Shown here in pieces: positions 1 through 6,004 of a stretch of DNA of 8,829 nt (positions within the stretch are counted from its first letter, which is position 1; the number at the start of each line of letters is the position of its first letter). Location: NCBI GenBank assembly GCA_964346085.1, contig CAYFSZ010000061.1, positions 1 to 8,829 of the forward strand. Direction: 5' to 3'. The notes beneath the pieces were generated by a model, which made no database searches, had not been told where the DNA came from, and saw only the letters and a list, made by a program, of their open reading frames with translations. This DNA is from UBA5436 sp964346085 (GTDB lineage Bacteria; Bacillota; Clostridia; Saccharofermentanales; DTU023). A program made the translations under genes and the position numbers.

Positions 1-9
1 TTTGCTCAT
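1..9 (-). CDS. Start of a divergent gene, cut by the window edge (3 codons)
   Basis: Read on the minus strand, bases 9 to 1 give ATG AGC AAA (Met-Ser-Lys). The ATG is preceded by GGAG (bases 18-21), eight bases upstream, which is a well-placed ribosome binding site. This makes a real gene start likely, although only three codons are visible. The gene faces away from the M81-citDEF operon and shares its control region. Genes in this position are often the operon's transcriptional regulator, and a palindrome lies across its own likely promoter. That role is inference from position; no protein family can be assigned from three residues. Confidence 0.6.
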
Positions 10-39
10 AAAAAAATCTCCGCTCGACTTGATATCTAT

Positions 40-66
40 ACTATACTTTAACTTTGTTAAAGTCAA
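40..66 (-). promoter_or_regulatory. Candidate promoter of the divergent gene
   Basis: On the minus strand there is TTGACT (bases 66-61), five of six matches to the sigma-A -35 box, and TATAGT (bases 45-40) as a -10 box. The spacer is 15 bases, shorter than the ideal 17. An overlapping TAGTAT (43-38) would give 17 bases but is a poorer -10. The predicted transcript would start about 25 bases before the ATG at base 9. The spacer is filled by the palindrome at 45-63, so a protein bound there would block this promoter. Confidence 0.4.
45..63. promoter_or_regulatory. Perfect palindrome, likely operator
   Basis: ACTTTAAC-TTT-GTTAAAGT is a perfect inverted repeat with 8-base arms around a 3-base centre. 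It lies between the candidate -35 and -10 boxes of the divergent gene. The half-site GACTTTAA recurs at 98-105, exactly complementary to TTAAAGTC at 57-64. Repeated half-sites in a divergent intergenic region are typical of a dimeric regulator that controls both sides. There is no run of T beside it and it sits upstream of both genes, so a terminator is unlikely. Confidence 0.55.
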
Positions 67-71
67 TTTTA

Positions 72-91
72 ATTTATATTTCATTTATATT
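72..91. repeat. Short direct repeat, 11-base period
   Basis: ATTTATATT occurs at 72-80 and again at 83-91, giving a repeat period of 11 bases, about one helical turn. It lies midway between the palindrome at 45-63 and the half-site at 98-105. Such phased AT tracts could help DNA bending or form an UP-like element, but in sequence this AT-rich the repeat may be chance. Confidence 0.3.
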
Positions 92-97
92 AAAAAA

Positions 98-121
98 GAC
101 TTTAATTTTATCAAAATTTAA
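98..121. promoter_or_regulatory. Second operator-like site, imperfect palindrome
   Basis: GACTTTAA (98-105) repeats the half-site of the palindrome at 45-63. It continues into an imperfect palindrome at 101-121 with arms TTTAATTTT and AAAATTTAA around ATC, in which eight of nine pairs match. The 11-base string ACTTTAAYTTT occurs at 45-55 and 99-109, so the two sites start 54 bases apart, about five helical turns. This spacing would place two bound dimers on the same face of the DNA. Low complexity lowers the certainty. Confidence 0.4.
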
Positions 122-157
122 TCAGAAAAGTATTTTTCTTATGTCAGCATGATAAAC

Positions 158-163
158 TATAAA
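158..163 (+). promoter_or_regulatory. Candidate -10 box of the M81-citDEF operon
   Basis: TATAAA at 158-163 is a reasonable -10 box and would give a leader of about 20 bases before the ATG at 192. No good -35 box lies 16-18 bases upstream (bases around 134-141 read TTTTCTTA). A weak -35 with operator-like repeats farther upstream would suit a promoter that needs an activator, but this is inference. Confidence 0.35.
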
Positions 164-191
164 AAAACAAATAAATTTTTGGAGGAAATTT

Positions 192-1697
192 ATGATGAAG
201 CGAGTTCTCGTTGCAAGCTTGCAACATGAATCTAACTCTTTTAACCCAATTGTTACAGGAGAAAATGATTTTCGTGTGATTAGAGGTGCAGAGATTTTTA
301 ATAATTTCAGAGAAAATGATCCCCTTACTGGTGTTATTAAGCCACTACTCGAGCAGGGTTATGAGGTCATACCTACCCTATCTGTTTCAGCAGTACCGAA
401 TGGTGAAGTTGATTATGATTTTTATATGAATATAAAAAAAGAAATCATTTCGATGGCAAAAGAAGAACAAGCAAAAAAACCAATTGATGCTGTTACTCTT
501 GCTTTACATGGTTCAATGCGCGTCAAAAATCTGGGTGAGGCAGAAGGATATTTATTAGAAGAACTAAGAGAAATTTTTCCAAATATTCCTATTTTTAGCT
601 CATTAGACACTCATACAACAATGACAAAAAGAATGCATAATAGCTGTGACGGTTTTGTTGGTTATAAATGTGCTCCTCATACCGATCGTTATGAAACAGG
701 TATTCACGCAGCAAAAATGACGATTGCTGCCCTTGAAAACGGATTCAAACCATATTCAGCATGGGTTAAGGTACCTTTCCTAGTCGCTGGCGAACAATCT
801 TCAACAACTGTTGAGCCTATGAAAAGTATGTTCGATGAATGTCGACGTCTTGAAACGGAGCCTGGGATTATGGCTGCTTCCTATTTGATGGGGTTCCCTT
901 GGGCAGATAATGAAGACAGCTCTTGTTGCTCCTATATTGTTGCAGACAGCCAAGAATTAGCAAATCGTGAAGCAATTCGCCTTGCAGAAGATATGTGGAA
1001 TCGTCGACATGAGTTTTGCTTCCAGACCGAAACCTATCCCGAAAAAGAAGCAATCGATATTGCTTTCCAAGCTGTTTTGTCTGGTGCCGAAACCCCTGTA
1101 TACCTCTCAGATTCCGGAGATAATCCGACGGCAGGATCTTCCTCTGACTGTACGGGATTCCTCAAATTGTTAATGGAAAATCCTCTGACTGATCAACTCA
1201 AATCGCCCGTTCTCTATGGAGGACTTTATGATCCAGATGCAACATTAGCTTGTAAAGGTAAAGTGGGTCAAGAGATCACACTTACTTTCGGTGCGAAATT
1301 TGATACTAAAACGACATCTCCAATTACAGCGTCTGGAACTGTTATTTCCTATATTGAAAATTGGGACAAATCTGCCATCAAATGTGATTTAGCTTTGTTC
1401 CGTTCTTGCGGTGTTGATATCATCCTTGCAGAAGCTCACGTAGGCTATACAACACCTGAAATTTTTTCTGATTTAGGACGAGAAGTAACAGAAGCAGATA
1501 TTGTCGTATGCAAGCTTGGCTATTTAACTGAATCTCATTCTTTAGTTGCAAAGCGAAGCATAATGGCTTTATCGGCTGGTAGCACAAATGAAGATCTTCC
1601 ATCATTAACGTATGAGAAAGTGCCAAGACCGATTTTCCCATTGGATGATCATTTCCCGTACAGCGCAAAAGAAAATCTAATTCCTAAAGACAATTAA
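192..1697 (+). CDS. M81 family metallohydrolase (MlrC-like)
   Basis: This is a full-length 501-residue member of the M81/MlrC family, named for the microcystin-degrading enzyme MlrC, a zinc-dependent hydrolase of amide bonds. The N-terminal domain shows the family opening SLQHESNSFNP (residues 9-19), ALHGSM (104-109), SLDTH (137-141) and APHTD (161-165). D139, H141 and H163 are the likely zinc ligands. The C-terminal domain has DNPTAGSSSD (about 307-317, usually DNPGGG-like), LYDPDA, and RPIFPLDD near the end. No signal peptide is seen, so it is cytoplasmic. GGAGG at 181-185 lies 6 bases before the first ATG and 9 before the second, so either Met1 or Met2 may start the protein. It is the first gene of the operon and sits where citC stands in usual cit operons. 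Most family members act on unknown substrates. The family call is firm; the substrate is unknown. Confidence 0.9.
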   Translation: MMKRVLVASLQHESNSFNPIVTGENDFRVIRGAEIFNNFRENDPLTGVIKPLLEQGYEVIPTLSVSAVPNGEVDYDFYMNIKKEIISMAKEEQAKKPIDAVTLALHGSMRVKNLGEAEGYLLEELREIFPNIPIFSSLDTHTTMTKRMHNSCDGFVGYKCAPHTDRYETGIHAAKMTIAALENGFKPYSAWVKVPFLVAGEQSSTTVEPMKSMFDECRRLETEPGIMAASYLMGFPWADNEDSSCCSYIVADSQELANREAIRLAEDMWNRRHEFCFQTETYPEKEAIDIAFQAVLSGAETPVYLSDSGDNPTAGSSSDCTGFLKLLMENPLTDQLKSPVLYGGLYDPDATLACKGKVGQEITLTFGAKFDTKTTSPITASGTVISYIENWDKSAIKCDLALFRSCGVDIILAEAHVGYTTPEIFSDLGREVTEADIVVCKLGYLTESHSLVAKRSIMALSAGSTNEDLPSLTYEKVPRPIFPLDDHFPYSAKENLIPKDN

Positions 1698-1701
1698 CTA
1701 C

Positions 1702-1733
1702 TTTGCTTAAATACACGTCGTTTTCAAAGCAAA
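1702..1733 (+). repeat. Weak inverted repeat between the M81 gene and citD
   Basis: TTTGCTT (1702-1708) and AAGCAAA (1727-1733) are perfect 7-base arms around an 18-base loop in the 55-base gap before citD. The stem is AT-rich, the loop is long and the following A-rich tract is not a T-run. It is unlikely to terminate transcription, but it could slow degradation or adjust citD expression relative to the first gene. Confidence 0.25.
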
Positions 1734-1752
1734 AATTCATTTCGGAGGTTTT

Positions 1753-2016
1753 ATGAAGATCAAGAAACAAGCAATGGCCGGAACTTTAGAGTCTAGCGAC
1801 GTATTAATTAAAGTTTCAGATGCTGATTCATTAATTATTTCGATCGAATCTCCAGTGTTAGCACAATTTGGAGAACAAATCGAAACCGTTATTCGAAATG
1901 TACTAAATGAACAGAAAATCGAAAAAGCTCATATAGAAGTGATAGATCATGGCGCTTTAGACTGCACCATTGAGGCAAGACTTCTGACAGCGATAGCTAG
2001 AAGCCAAGAAGATTGA
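1753..2016 (+). CDS. citD: Citrate lyase acyl carrier protein (gamma subunit)
   Basis: This 87-residue protein is the acyl carrier of the citrate lyase complex. It carries the acetyl or acyl group on a phosphoribosyl-dephospho-CoA arm between the CitF and CitE active sites. The attachment motif AGTLESSD (residues 9-16) is intact, with Ser14 at the position that carries the arm in known CitD proteins. The other family signature, DHGALDCTIEAR (65-76), is present. It is about ten residues shorter than E. coli CitD, at the C-terminus. GGAGG (1744-1748) lies four bases before the ATG. Its TGA stop overlaps the GAGG ribosome binding site of citE, so the two are probably translationally coupled. The intact serine implies that the cell makes the prosthetic group, but no citX or citG is seen here. 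Confidence 0.92.
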   Translation: MKIKKQAMAGTLESSDVLIKVSDADSLIISIESPVLAQFGEQIETVIRNVLNEQKIEKAHIEVIDHGALDCTIEARLLTAIARSQED

Positions 2017-2023
2017 GGTCAAT

Positions 2024-2890
2024 ATGCGTAGAAGTTTACTTTTTTTACCAGGGAATAGTCCTTCGATGATTATAAATGGAACCGTGTTACCTAGTGACAG
2101 CATTATTCTAGATTTGGAAGATGCTGTTGCAATCGATCAAAAAGATGCAGCGCGTGAGTTAATTAGAAATGCTTTAGCAAAATTAGATTTTCGCAAAAAA
2201 GAAATAATTATTCGGATTAATTCACTAGATAGTACTTTTTGGCAAGAAGATTTGGAAAAAATCGTACCACAAAAGCCAAATGTGATTATGTTGCCAAAAT
2301 CACAAACAGCTGAGCAAATTAAAATGTTAGAAGAAAAACTTGAACAGATTGAAACATCTCATCAAATAGACGTTGGTTCAACAAAAATTCTTCCTCTCAT
2401 CGAAACCGCATTGGGAGTAGAAAATGCCTTTCAAATTGCACAAAGTTCGGCTCGAGTCATCGGCTTATTTTTAGGAGCTGAGGATTTGACAGCTGATTTA
2501 CAATGTGAAAGAACGAAGCAAGGAAACGAAATTCTCTACGCTAGAACTCGTCTAGTGAATGCAGCAAGGGCTGCAGGGATTGAAGTTTATGATACCCCTT
2601 TCACTGATGTTCAAGATTCTGAAGGATTGGAAGTAGATGCTGTATTCGCAAAGCAACTTGGTTTTTCTGGAAAATCTTCAATCTCACCTCATCATATCGT
2701 ACAAATTAACAGCATTTTTTCTCCGTCCGATGAGGAAATCGAGTATGCCAAACAAGTACTTGATGTGATTGAACAAGGAAAAAAACAAGGCAAAGGTGCT
2801 GTGTCTTTTCGAGGAAAAATGATTGATAAACCAATTGTCATGCGTGCAGAGCGCACCATAGAAATAGCAAAACAACTCGGCAAAGAGTAA
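2024..2890 (+). CDS. citE: Citrate lyase beta subunit-type acyl-ACP lyase (CitE)
   Basis: This is a 288-residue TIM-barrel protein of the HpcH/HpaI aldolase superfamily, CitE branch. In citrate lyase this subunit cleaves citryl-ACP to acetyl-ACP and oxaloacetate. Visible motifs are the start RRSLLFLPGN, LDLEDAV (29-35), R64 in IIRINSLD, PK at 91-92, E127 in PLIETALG and ED at 153-154 in LGAEDLTAD. E127 and D154 are the likely magnesium ligands. The C-terminal GKMIDKP motif is also CitE-like. The stretch after LGAED reads LTADLQCER, whereas classical citrate lyase CitE, as I recall it, has a YVTNMKTRR-like sequence. This suggests a separate subgroup whose substrate may differ, for example citramalyl-ACP. 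The GAGG binding site at 2015-2018 overlaps the citD stop, and the gap is 7 bases. Confidence 0.88.
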   Translation: MRRSLLFLPGNSPSMIINGTVLPSDSIILDLEDAVAIDQKDAARELIRNALAKLDFRKKEIIIRINSLDSTFWQEDLEKIVPQKPNVIMLPKSQTAEQIKMLEEKLEQIETSHQIDVGSTKILPLIETALGVENAFQIAQSSARVIGLFLGAEDLTADLQCERTKQGNEILYARTRLVNAARAAGIEVYDTPFTDVQDSEGLEVDAVFAKQLGFSGKSSISPHHIVQINSIFSPSDEEIEYAKQVLDVIEQGKKQGKGAVSFRGKMIDKPIVMRAERTIEIAKQLGKE

Positions 2891-2926
2891 TCTAACGAAT
2901 TAGTATTCCGAAATAATGAGGTTAGC

Positions 2927-4330
2927 ATGAAAATATATACAGATTTAAACGAAATACTCAAACAATGTAATCTCAGAGACGGCATCAGTGTTTCATTTCA
3001 TCATCATATGCGCAATGGTGACTATGTGTTGAATATGGCAATGAAAGCTTTAGCTAATTTGGGAGTCAAAAATATCCATCTACATGCCAGTGCTTTATTC
3101 GATATTCACGAACCTATTCTCAATCTCATTGAACAAGATGTTATCTCGTTTATTTCGACAAATTATATGAGTGCAAAAATAGGAAATGCAATTTCACGTG
3201 GTATCTTGGAACAACCTGTTTTGTTCAAAACGCATGGTGGTCGCCCAGATGATATTCTAAACGGTGTCGAACATATTGATATCGCTTTTGTTGCTGCGCC
3301 AGCAGTTGATCCAGCTGGAAACGTAACGGGTAAACTTGGTCCTTCTGCCTGTGGTTCCCTTGGTTACGCAATGGCTGATGCAGAAAAAGCTGATGTTACG
3401 ATTGCTGCGACTGACTTTTTATTAGAAGAAACATTGCAGGACATCGCTATTCCAGCTGAACAAATTGATTTTGTTTTGAAAGTAGACAAAATTGGTGATC
3501 CTGCAGGAATCGTTTCAGGAACAACCAAAATCACGAGAGATCCGATTGGGCTGATGATGGCTGAATACGCCGCAAAAGCGATTGATGCCTCAGGATTGCT
3601 AATGGATGGATTTTCTTTTCAAACTGGAGCTGGTGGAGCATCTCTTGCTACATCAAAATATTTAACCGAAATAATGAAAGCAAAACATATCAAAGGAAGC
3701 TTCGCCATGGGCGGCATCACTGGATATTTGGTAGATATGCTCGAGCAAGGTCTTTTTGAAGAATTAATGGATGTTCAATGTTTTGATTTAAAAGCTGTTG
3801 AATCAATCAAAAATAATCCTCATCACCATGAAATCAGTGCTAAGCAATATGCATCACCGACTTATCAGGATGCTTTGGTAAATAAATTAGATGTTGTCAT
3901 TTTGGGAGCTACGGAAATCGACACCAATTTTAATGTCAACGTTCATACTGATTCGAACGGCTTCATCATGGGTGGTTCTGGAGGACATAGTGATACAGCA
4001 GCTGGAGCAAAATTATCAATGATTATTGCTCCTTTAATCAGAGCAAGAATGCCTCTAATCATTGATCAAATTAAAGCCATATCTACACCTGGTAAAACGA
4101 TTGATGTCCTCGTCACACAATACGGAATTGCTGTCAATCCTGTGCGACAAGATTTAGAGAAGAAGTTTATCGATGCTAAATTGCCTGTCTGTTCAATTCA
4201 AGATTTGAAAGCACAAGCAGAAAGCATTTGTGGTATTCCAAAAACCATTGAATTTTCAAATCGTATTGTTGCCGATATCAAATATAGAGATGGATCTATT
4301 ATTGATCATATTTATCAAGTTAAATCGTAA
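2927..4330 (+). CDS. citF: Citrate lyase alpha subunit (acyl-ACP transferase, CitF)
   Basis: CitF exchanges the acetyl group on the carrier protein for the incoming acid (acetyl-ACP + citrate gives citryl-ACP + acetate). The 467-residue protein is CitF-like throughout: SFHHHMRNGD (23-32), HGGRPDD (103-109), GSLGYAMADA, KVDKIGDPAGI, QTGAGGASLA, EIDTNFNVNV (330-339), GGSGGHSDTA (349-358) and the terminal YRDGSIIDHIYQVK. Compared with E. coli CitF (about 510 residues) it lacks roughly 40 N-terminal residues. This is not a miscalled start, because an in-frame stop (the citE TAA at 2888-2890) precedes the ATG with no other start between. GAGG at 2918-2921 lies five bases before the ATG. The short form matches the unusual CitE next to it. 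The 3' end overlaps the convergent ATPase gene by 16 bases. The transferase role is firm; the substrate acid is not. Confidence 0.9.
   Translation: MKIYTDLNEILKQCNLRDGISVSFHHHMRNGDYVLNMAMKALANLGVKNIHLHASALFDIHEPILNLIEQDVISFISTNYMSAKIGNAISRGILEQPVLFKTHGGRPDDILNGVEHIDIAFVAAPAVDPAGNVTGKLGPSACGSLGYAMADAEKADVTIAATDFLLEETLQDIAIPAEQIDFVLKVDKIGDPAGIVSGTTKITRDPIGLMMAEYAAKAIDASGLLMDGFSFQTGAGGASLATSKYLTEIMKAKHIKGSFAMGGITGYLVDMLEQGLFEELMDVQCFDLKAVESIKNNPHHHEISAKQYASPTYQDALVNKLDVVILGATEIDTNFNVNVHTDSNGFIMGGSGGHSDTAAGAKLSMIIAPLIRARMPLIIDQIKAISTPGKTIDVLVTQYGIAVNPVRQDLEKKFIDAKLPVCSIQDLKAQAESICGIPKTIEFSNRIVADIKYRDGSIIDHIYQVKS
4315..4330. other. Tail-to-tail overlap of citF and the ABC ATPase gene
   Basis: The citF stop (TAA, 4328-4330) lies inside the last codons of the minus-strand ATPase gene. 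The ATPase stop (TGA, complement of 4315-4317) lies inside citF. The two genes share 16 bases, so any terminator for either operon must be inside the other's coding sequence, and transcripts of the two operons must overlap as antisense RNA unless they stop very sharply. Confidence 0.9.
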
Positions 4331-4953
4331 TGACGATGAAGTAATTGACGAATATATGGTTCATCAAATGAATCTAGATGAACCAATTCATTCTCTTTGA
4401 GGATGATGACTTCATCTGCAATACTTTTCGCTTCCTCCAAATCGTGCGCAATGTACAAAATGCAATGCCCTCTACTCTTCCAAATGCGGATTTGTTCCAT
4501 CAAAATTTCTTGACCTTCAATATCTAAACTAGCACATGGTTCATCGAGTAAAATATTTTGTGGATTACCAATTGTTCCACATAATAAGCTCACCCTTTTT
4601 TTCATTCCTCCAGATAATTTACCAAATTTTTTGTTCCAAATTTCATTGACAGGAAATATCACTTGTTTAGGTATTGGCACACCTTTCAAGGCAGAAAAAA
4701 ATCGTAAATTATCTTTCACTGATAAATCCTCAAACAGACTACTATTTTGAGGAACATATCCAACTTCGCCTGTTCTAGAGACGATGCCTTTTTGGCAATC
4801 AATAGCGCCTGCAGCAATGGCCATTAAAGTCGATTTCCCAATACCATTTTGTCCCATTAAAACCGTACATTTCGCATCTGCTAACGTGAGATTGATATTT
4901 TCTAAAACGATATTTTTTTCGTAAGTAAAATGAACTTGAGACAAATTAATCAT
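4315..4953 (-). CDS. ABC transporter ATP-binding protein
   Basis: This 212-residue cytoplasmic ATPase powers the two permeases encoded just upstream. All nucleotide-binding elements are intact: Walker A GQNGIGKST (34-42), Q-loop Q69 in YVPQN, signature LSGGM (113-117), Walker B ILLDE (134-138) with catalytic E138, D-loop SLD (142-144) and H-loop H170 in IAHD. It is close to a bare nucleotide-binding domain, without the C-terminal extension of the roughly 300-residue drug-export ATPases. The ATG at 4953 lies inside the end of the upstream permease gene (8-base overlap) and has AAAGGG a few bases upstream, so translation is coupled. ABC-2 type permeases as partners indicate export rather than uptake. 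The 3' end overlaps citF. Confidence 0.92.
   Translation of the reverse strand: MINLSQVHFTYEKNIVLENINLTLADAKCTVLMGQNGIGKSTLMAIAAGAIDCQKGIVSRTGEVGYVPQNSSLFEDLSVKDNLRFFSALKGVPIPKQVIFPVNEIWNKKFGKLSGGMKKRVSLLCGTIGNPQNILLDEPCASLDIEGQEILMEQIRIWKSRGHCILYIAHDLEEAKSIADEVIILKENELVHLDSFDEPYIRQLLHRHYDLT
4357..4385 (+). terminator. Candidate hairpin terminator of the citDEF operon, inside the ATPase gene
   Basis: TGGTTCATC (4357-4365) and GATGAACCA (4377-4385) are perfect 9-base arms around an 11-base loop, starting 26 bases after the citF stop. The sequence after it on the plus strand (AATTCATTCTCTTTG) is only moderately T-rich, so as an intrinsic terminator it would be weak. No T-rich tract follows on the minus strand. 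It codes for residues of the ATPase C-terminus (around HLDSFDEP), so the repeat may also be a chance product of coding. Confidence 0.35.
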
Positions 4954-6004
4954 GTGTTTTCCCTTTCTTTATAAGAACCGTTAGCATTGTCAGTAATGAT
5001 AGTCCTACGCAGATAATCAACAAATTCAGCCAATTATCTTTTAGCAATAACAACCAAGTCGTCGGAATAATAAATCTGAGATATTGAAGCCATGTCAAAT
5101 ATTGTGAAATATCAAAATAAACTGGGTAAAGGACAATTCCTCCGAAAAACAGGATTGGCAATAAAAGCCAAGTGATATTTTCAGAAAAATTAGAAACTAA
5201 TAACACAAACCAGATTAGGAGAAGCAAATAAACCAAAACAAAGGCTAAATACGAGATATCCAACGCCGCAATCGAAAGCCCCACTGTCACGAAATAAAAA
5301 ATCACACATGATGGTAGCAAAATCATTTTCCTTGCACGCTTCATTCCAGCATATGCTGCAATCTGTCTTGTCTCTTTTTTATATTTTTGCACTTGCAAAA
5401 TAGTCATTAATGTCAGAAGTAACGCAACAAACATTTCCGGCAACAAATCATAGTTTTTTTGAAAATCAGGAGAAGATCCTTGTACAGTTTGCAATGAAAA
5501 CGAGAAAACTTTTCCATTTTCATATAGGTTTTGTAGTTCTTCTTCAATCATGATTTGCGTAGCGTTTTTTGCCCCCACCTCTTCTGCAGATTGAGCCATT
5601 CTCGCTGGATTCGACAATACAAACATTTGTGTCATCATTTGTGCTGTGTACGTTTCCTTCATAAAAGATTGGGGAGTGTATAAAATATGAGCTGCTTTCG
5701 TTAACTGATTGTTTTCTATTTTCTCACCAATTTGTTCAGACATGATAGCGCCAGAATCCAATTCTCCTAATTTGATATCTTCCATTAACGTCATTTCATC
5801 GCTGTATCTCAAAAATCCTTTTTCTTCTAAAAGATAATAGAATTCCTGAGCGGTTTCATTTTGATCGACAGCATAAAATCCAAATGGTTTCAAATGAATT
5901 TCTTCTTCTGTTTTTTGTAAAAAAAGAGACCCCAAAAGAAGGCAGATTAACATCATGATAAATGGCAATTTTAATAATCTTTTTATCGCAATAACCCATC
6001 TCAT
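4946..6004 (-). CDS. ABC-2 type transporter permease, second subunit
   Basis: This 352-residue membrane protein has the ABC-2 permease layout. One N-terminal membrane helix (about 13-29) is followed by an extracytoplasmic region of about 155 residues (31-186). A cluster of five or so helices follows (about 187-205, 227-246, 249-270, 275-292 and 325-343). The C-terminus is basic and cytoplasmic. The start is supported by AAAGGAG seven bases before the ATG, and the ATG overlaps the TGA of the first permease gene in an ATGA arrangement. Its end overlaps the ATPase gene by 8 bases. It resembles the first permease in topology rather than in obvious sequence. The pair probably forms a heterodimeric channel, as in two-permease exporters such as LnrLMN-type systems (analogy only). 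Substrate unknown. Confidence 0.82.
   Translation of the reverse strand: MRWVIAIKRLLKLPFIMMLICLLLGSLFLQKTEEEIHLKPFGFYAVDQNETAQEFYYLLEEKGFLRYSDEMTLMEDIKLGELDSGAIMSEQIGEKIENNQLTKAAHILYTPQSFMKETYTAQMMTQMFVLSNPARMAQSAEEVGAKNATQIMIEEELQNLYENGKVFSFSLQTVQGSSPDFQKNYDLLPEMFVALLLTLMTILQVQKYKKETRQIAAYAGMKRARKMILLPSCVIFYFVTVGLSIAALDISYLAFVLVYLLLLIWFVLLVSNFSENITWLLLPILFFGGIVLYPVYFDISQYLTWLQYLRFIIPTTWLLLLKDNWLNLLIICVGLSLLTMLTVLIKKGKTHD

Noticed and set aside
868..1668. Open frames of 60-80 codons on both strands inside the M81 gene.
   Set aside because: They lie entirely within a well-supported gene, have no ribosome binding sites and encode no recognisable protein.
192..1697. First gene as citrate lyase ligase (citC), as expected from the usual operon order.
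   Set aside because: There is no nucleotidyltransferase or HxGH-type motif. The LHG, DTH, PHTD and DNP motifs and the length are those of the M81/MlrC family.
1713..1726. ACACGTCGTTTTCA resembles a catabolite control (cre) site.
   Set aside because: Only the right half fits the consensus. The left half misses four fixed positions, and it lies between genes inside an operon rather than at the promoter.
2684..2985. Minus-strand open frames across the citE-citF junction.
   Set aside because: They overlap two well-supported genes on the other strand and have low-complexity, Ser/Cys/Phe-rich translations typical of antisense frames.
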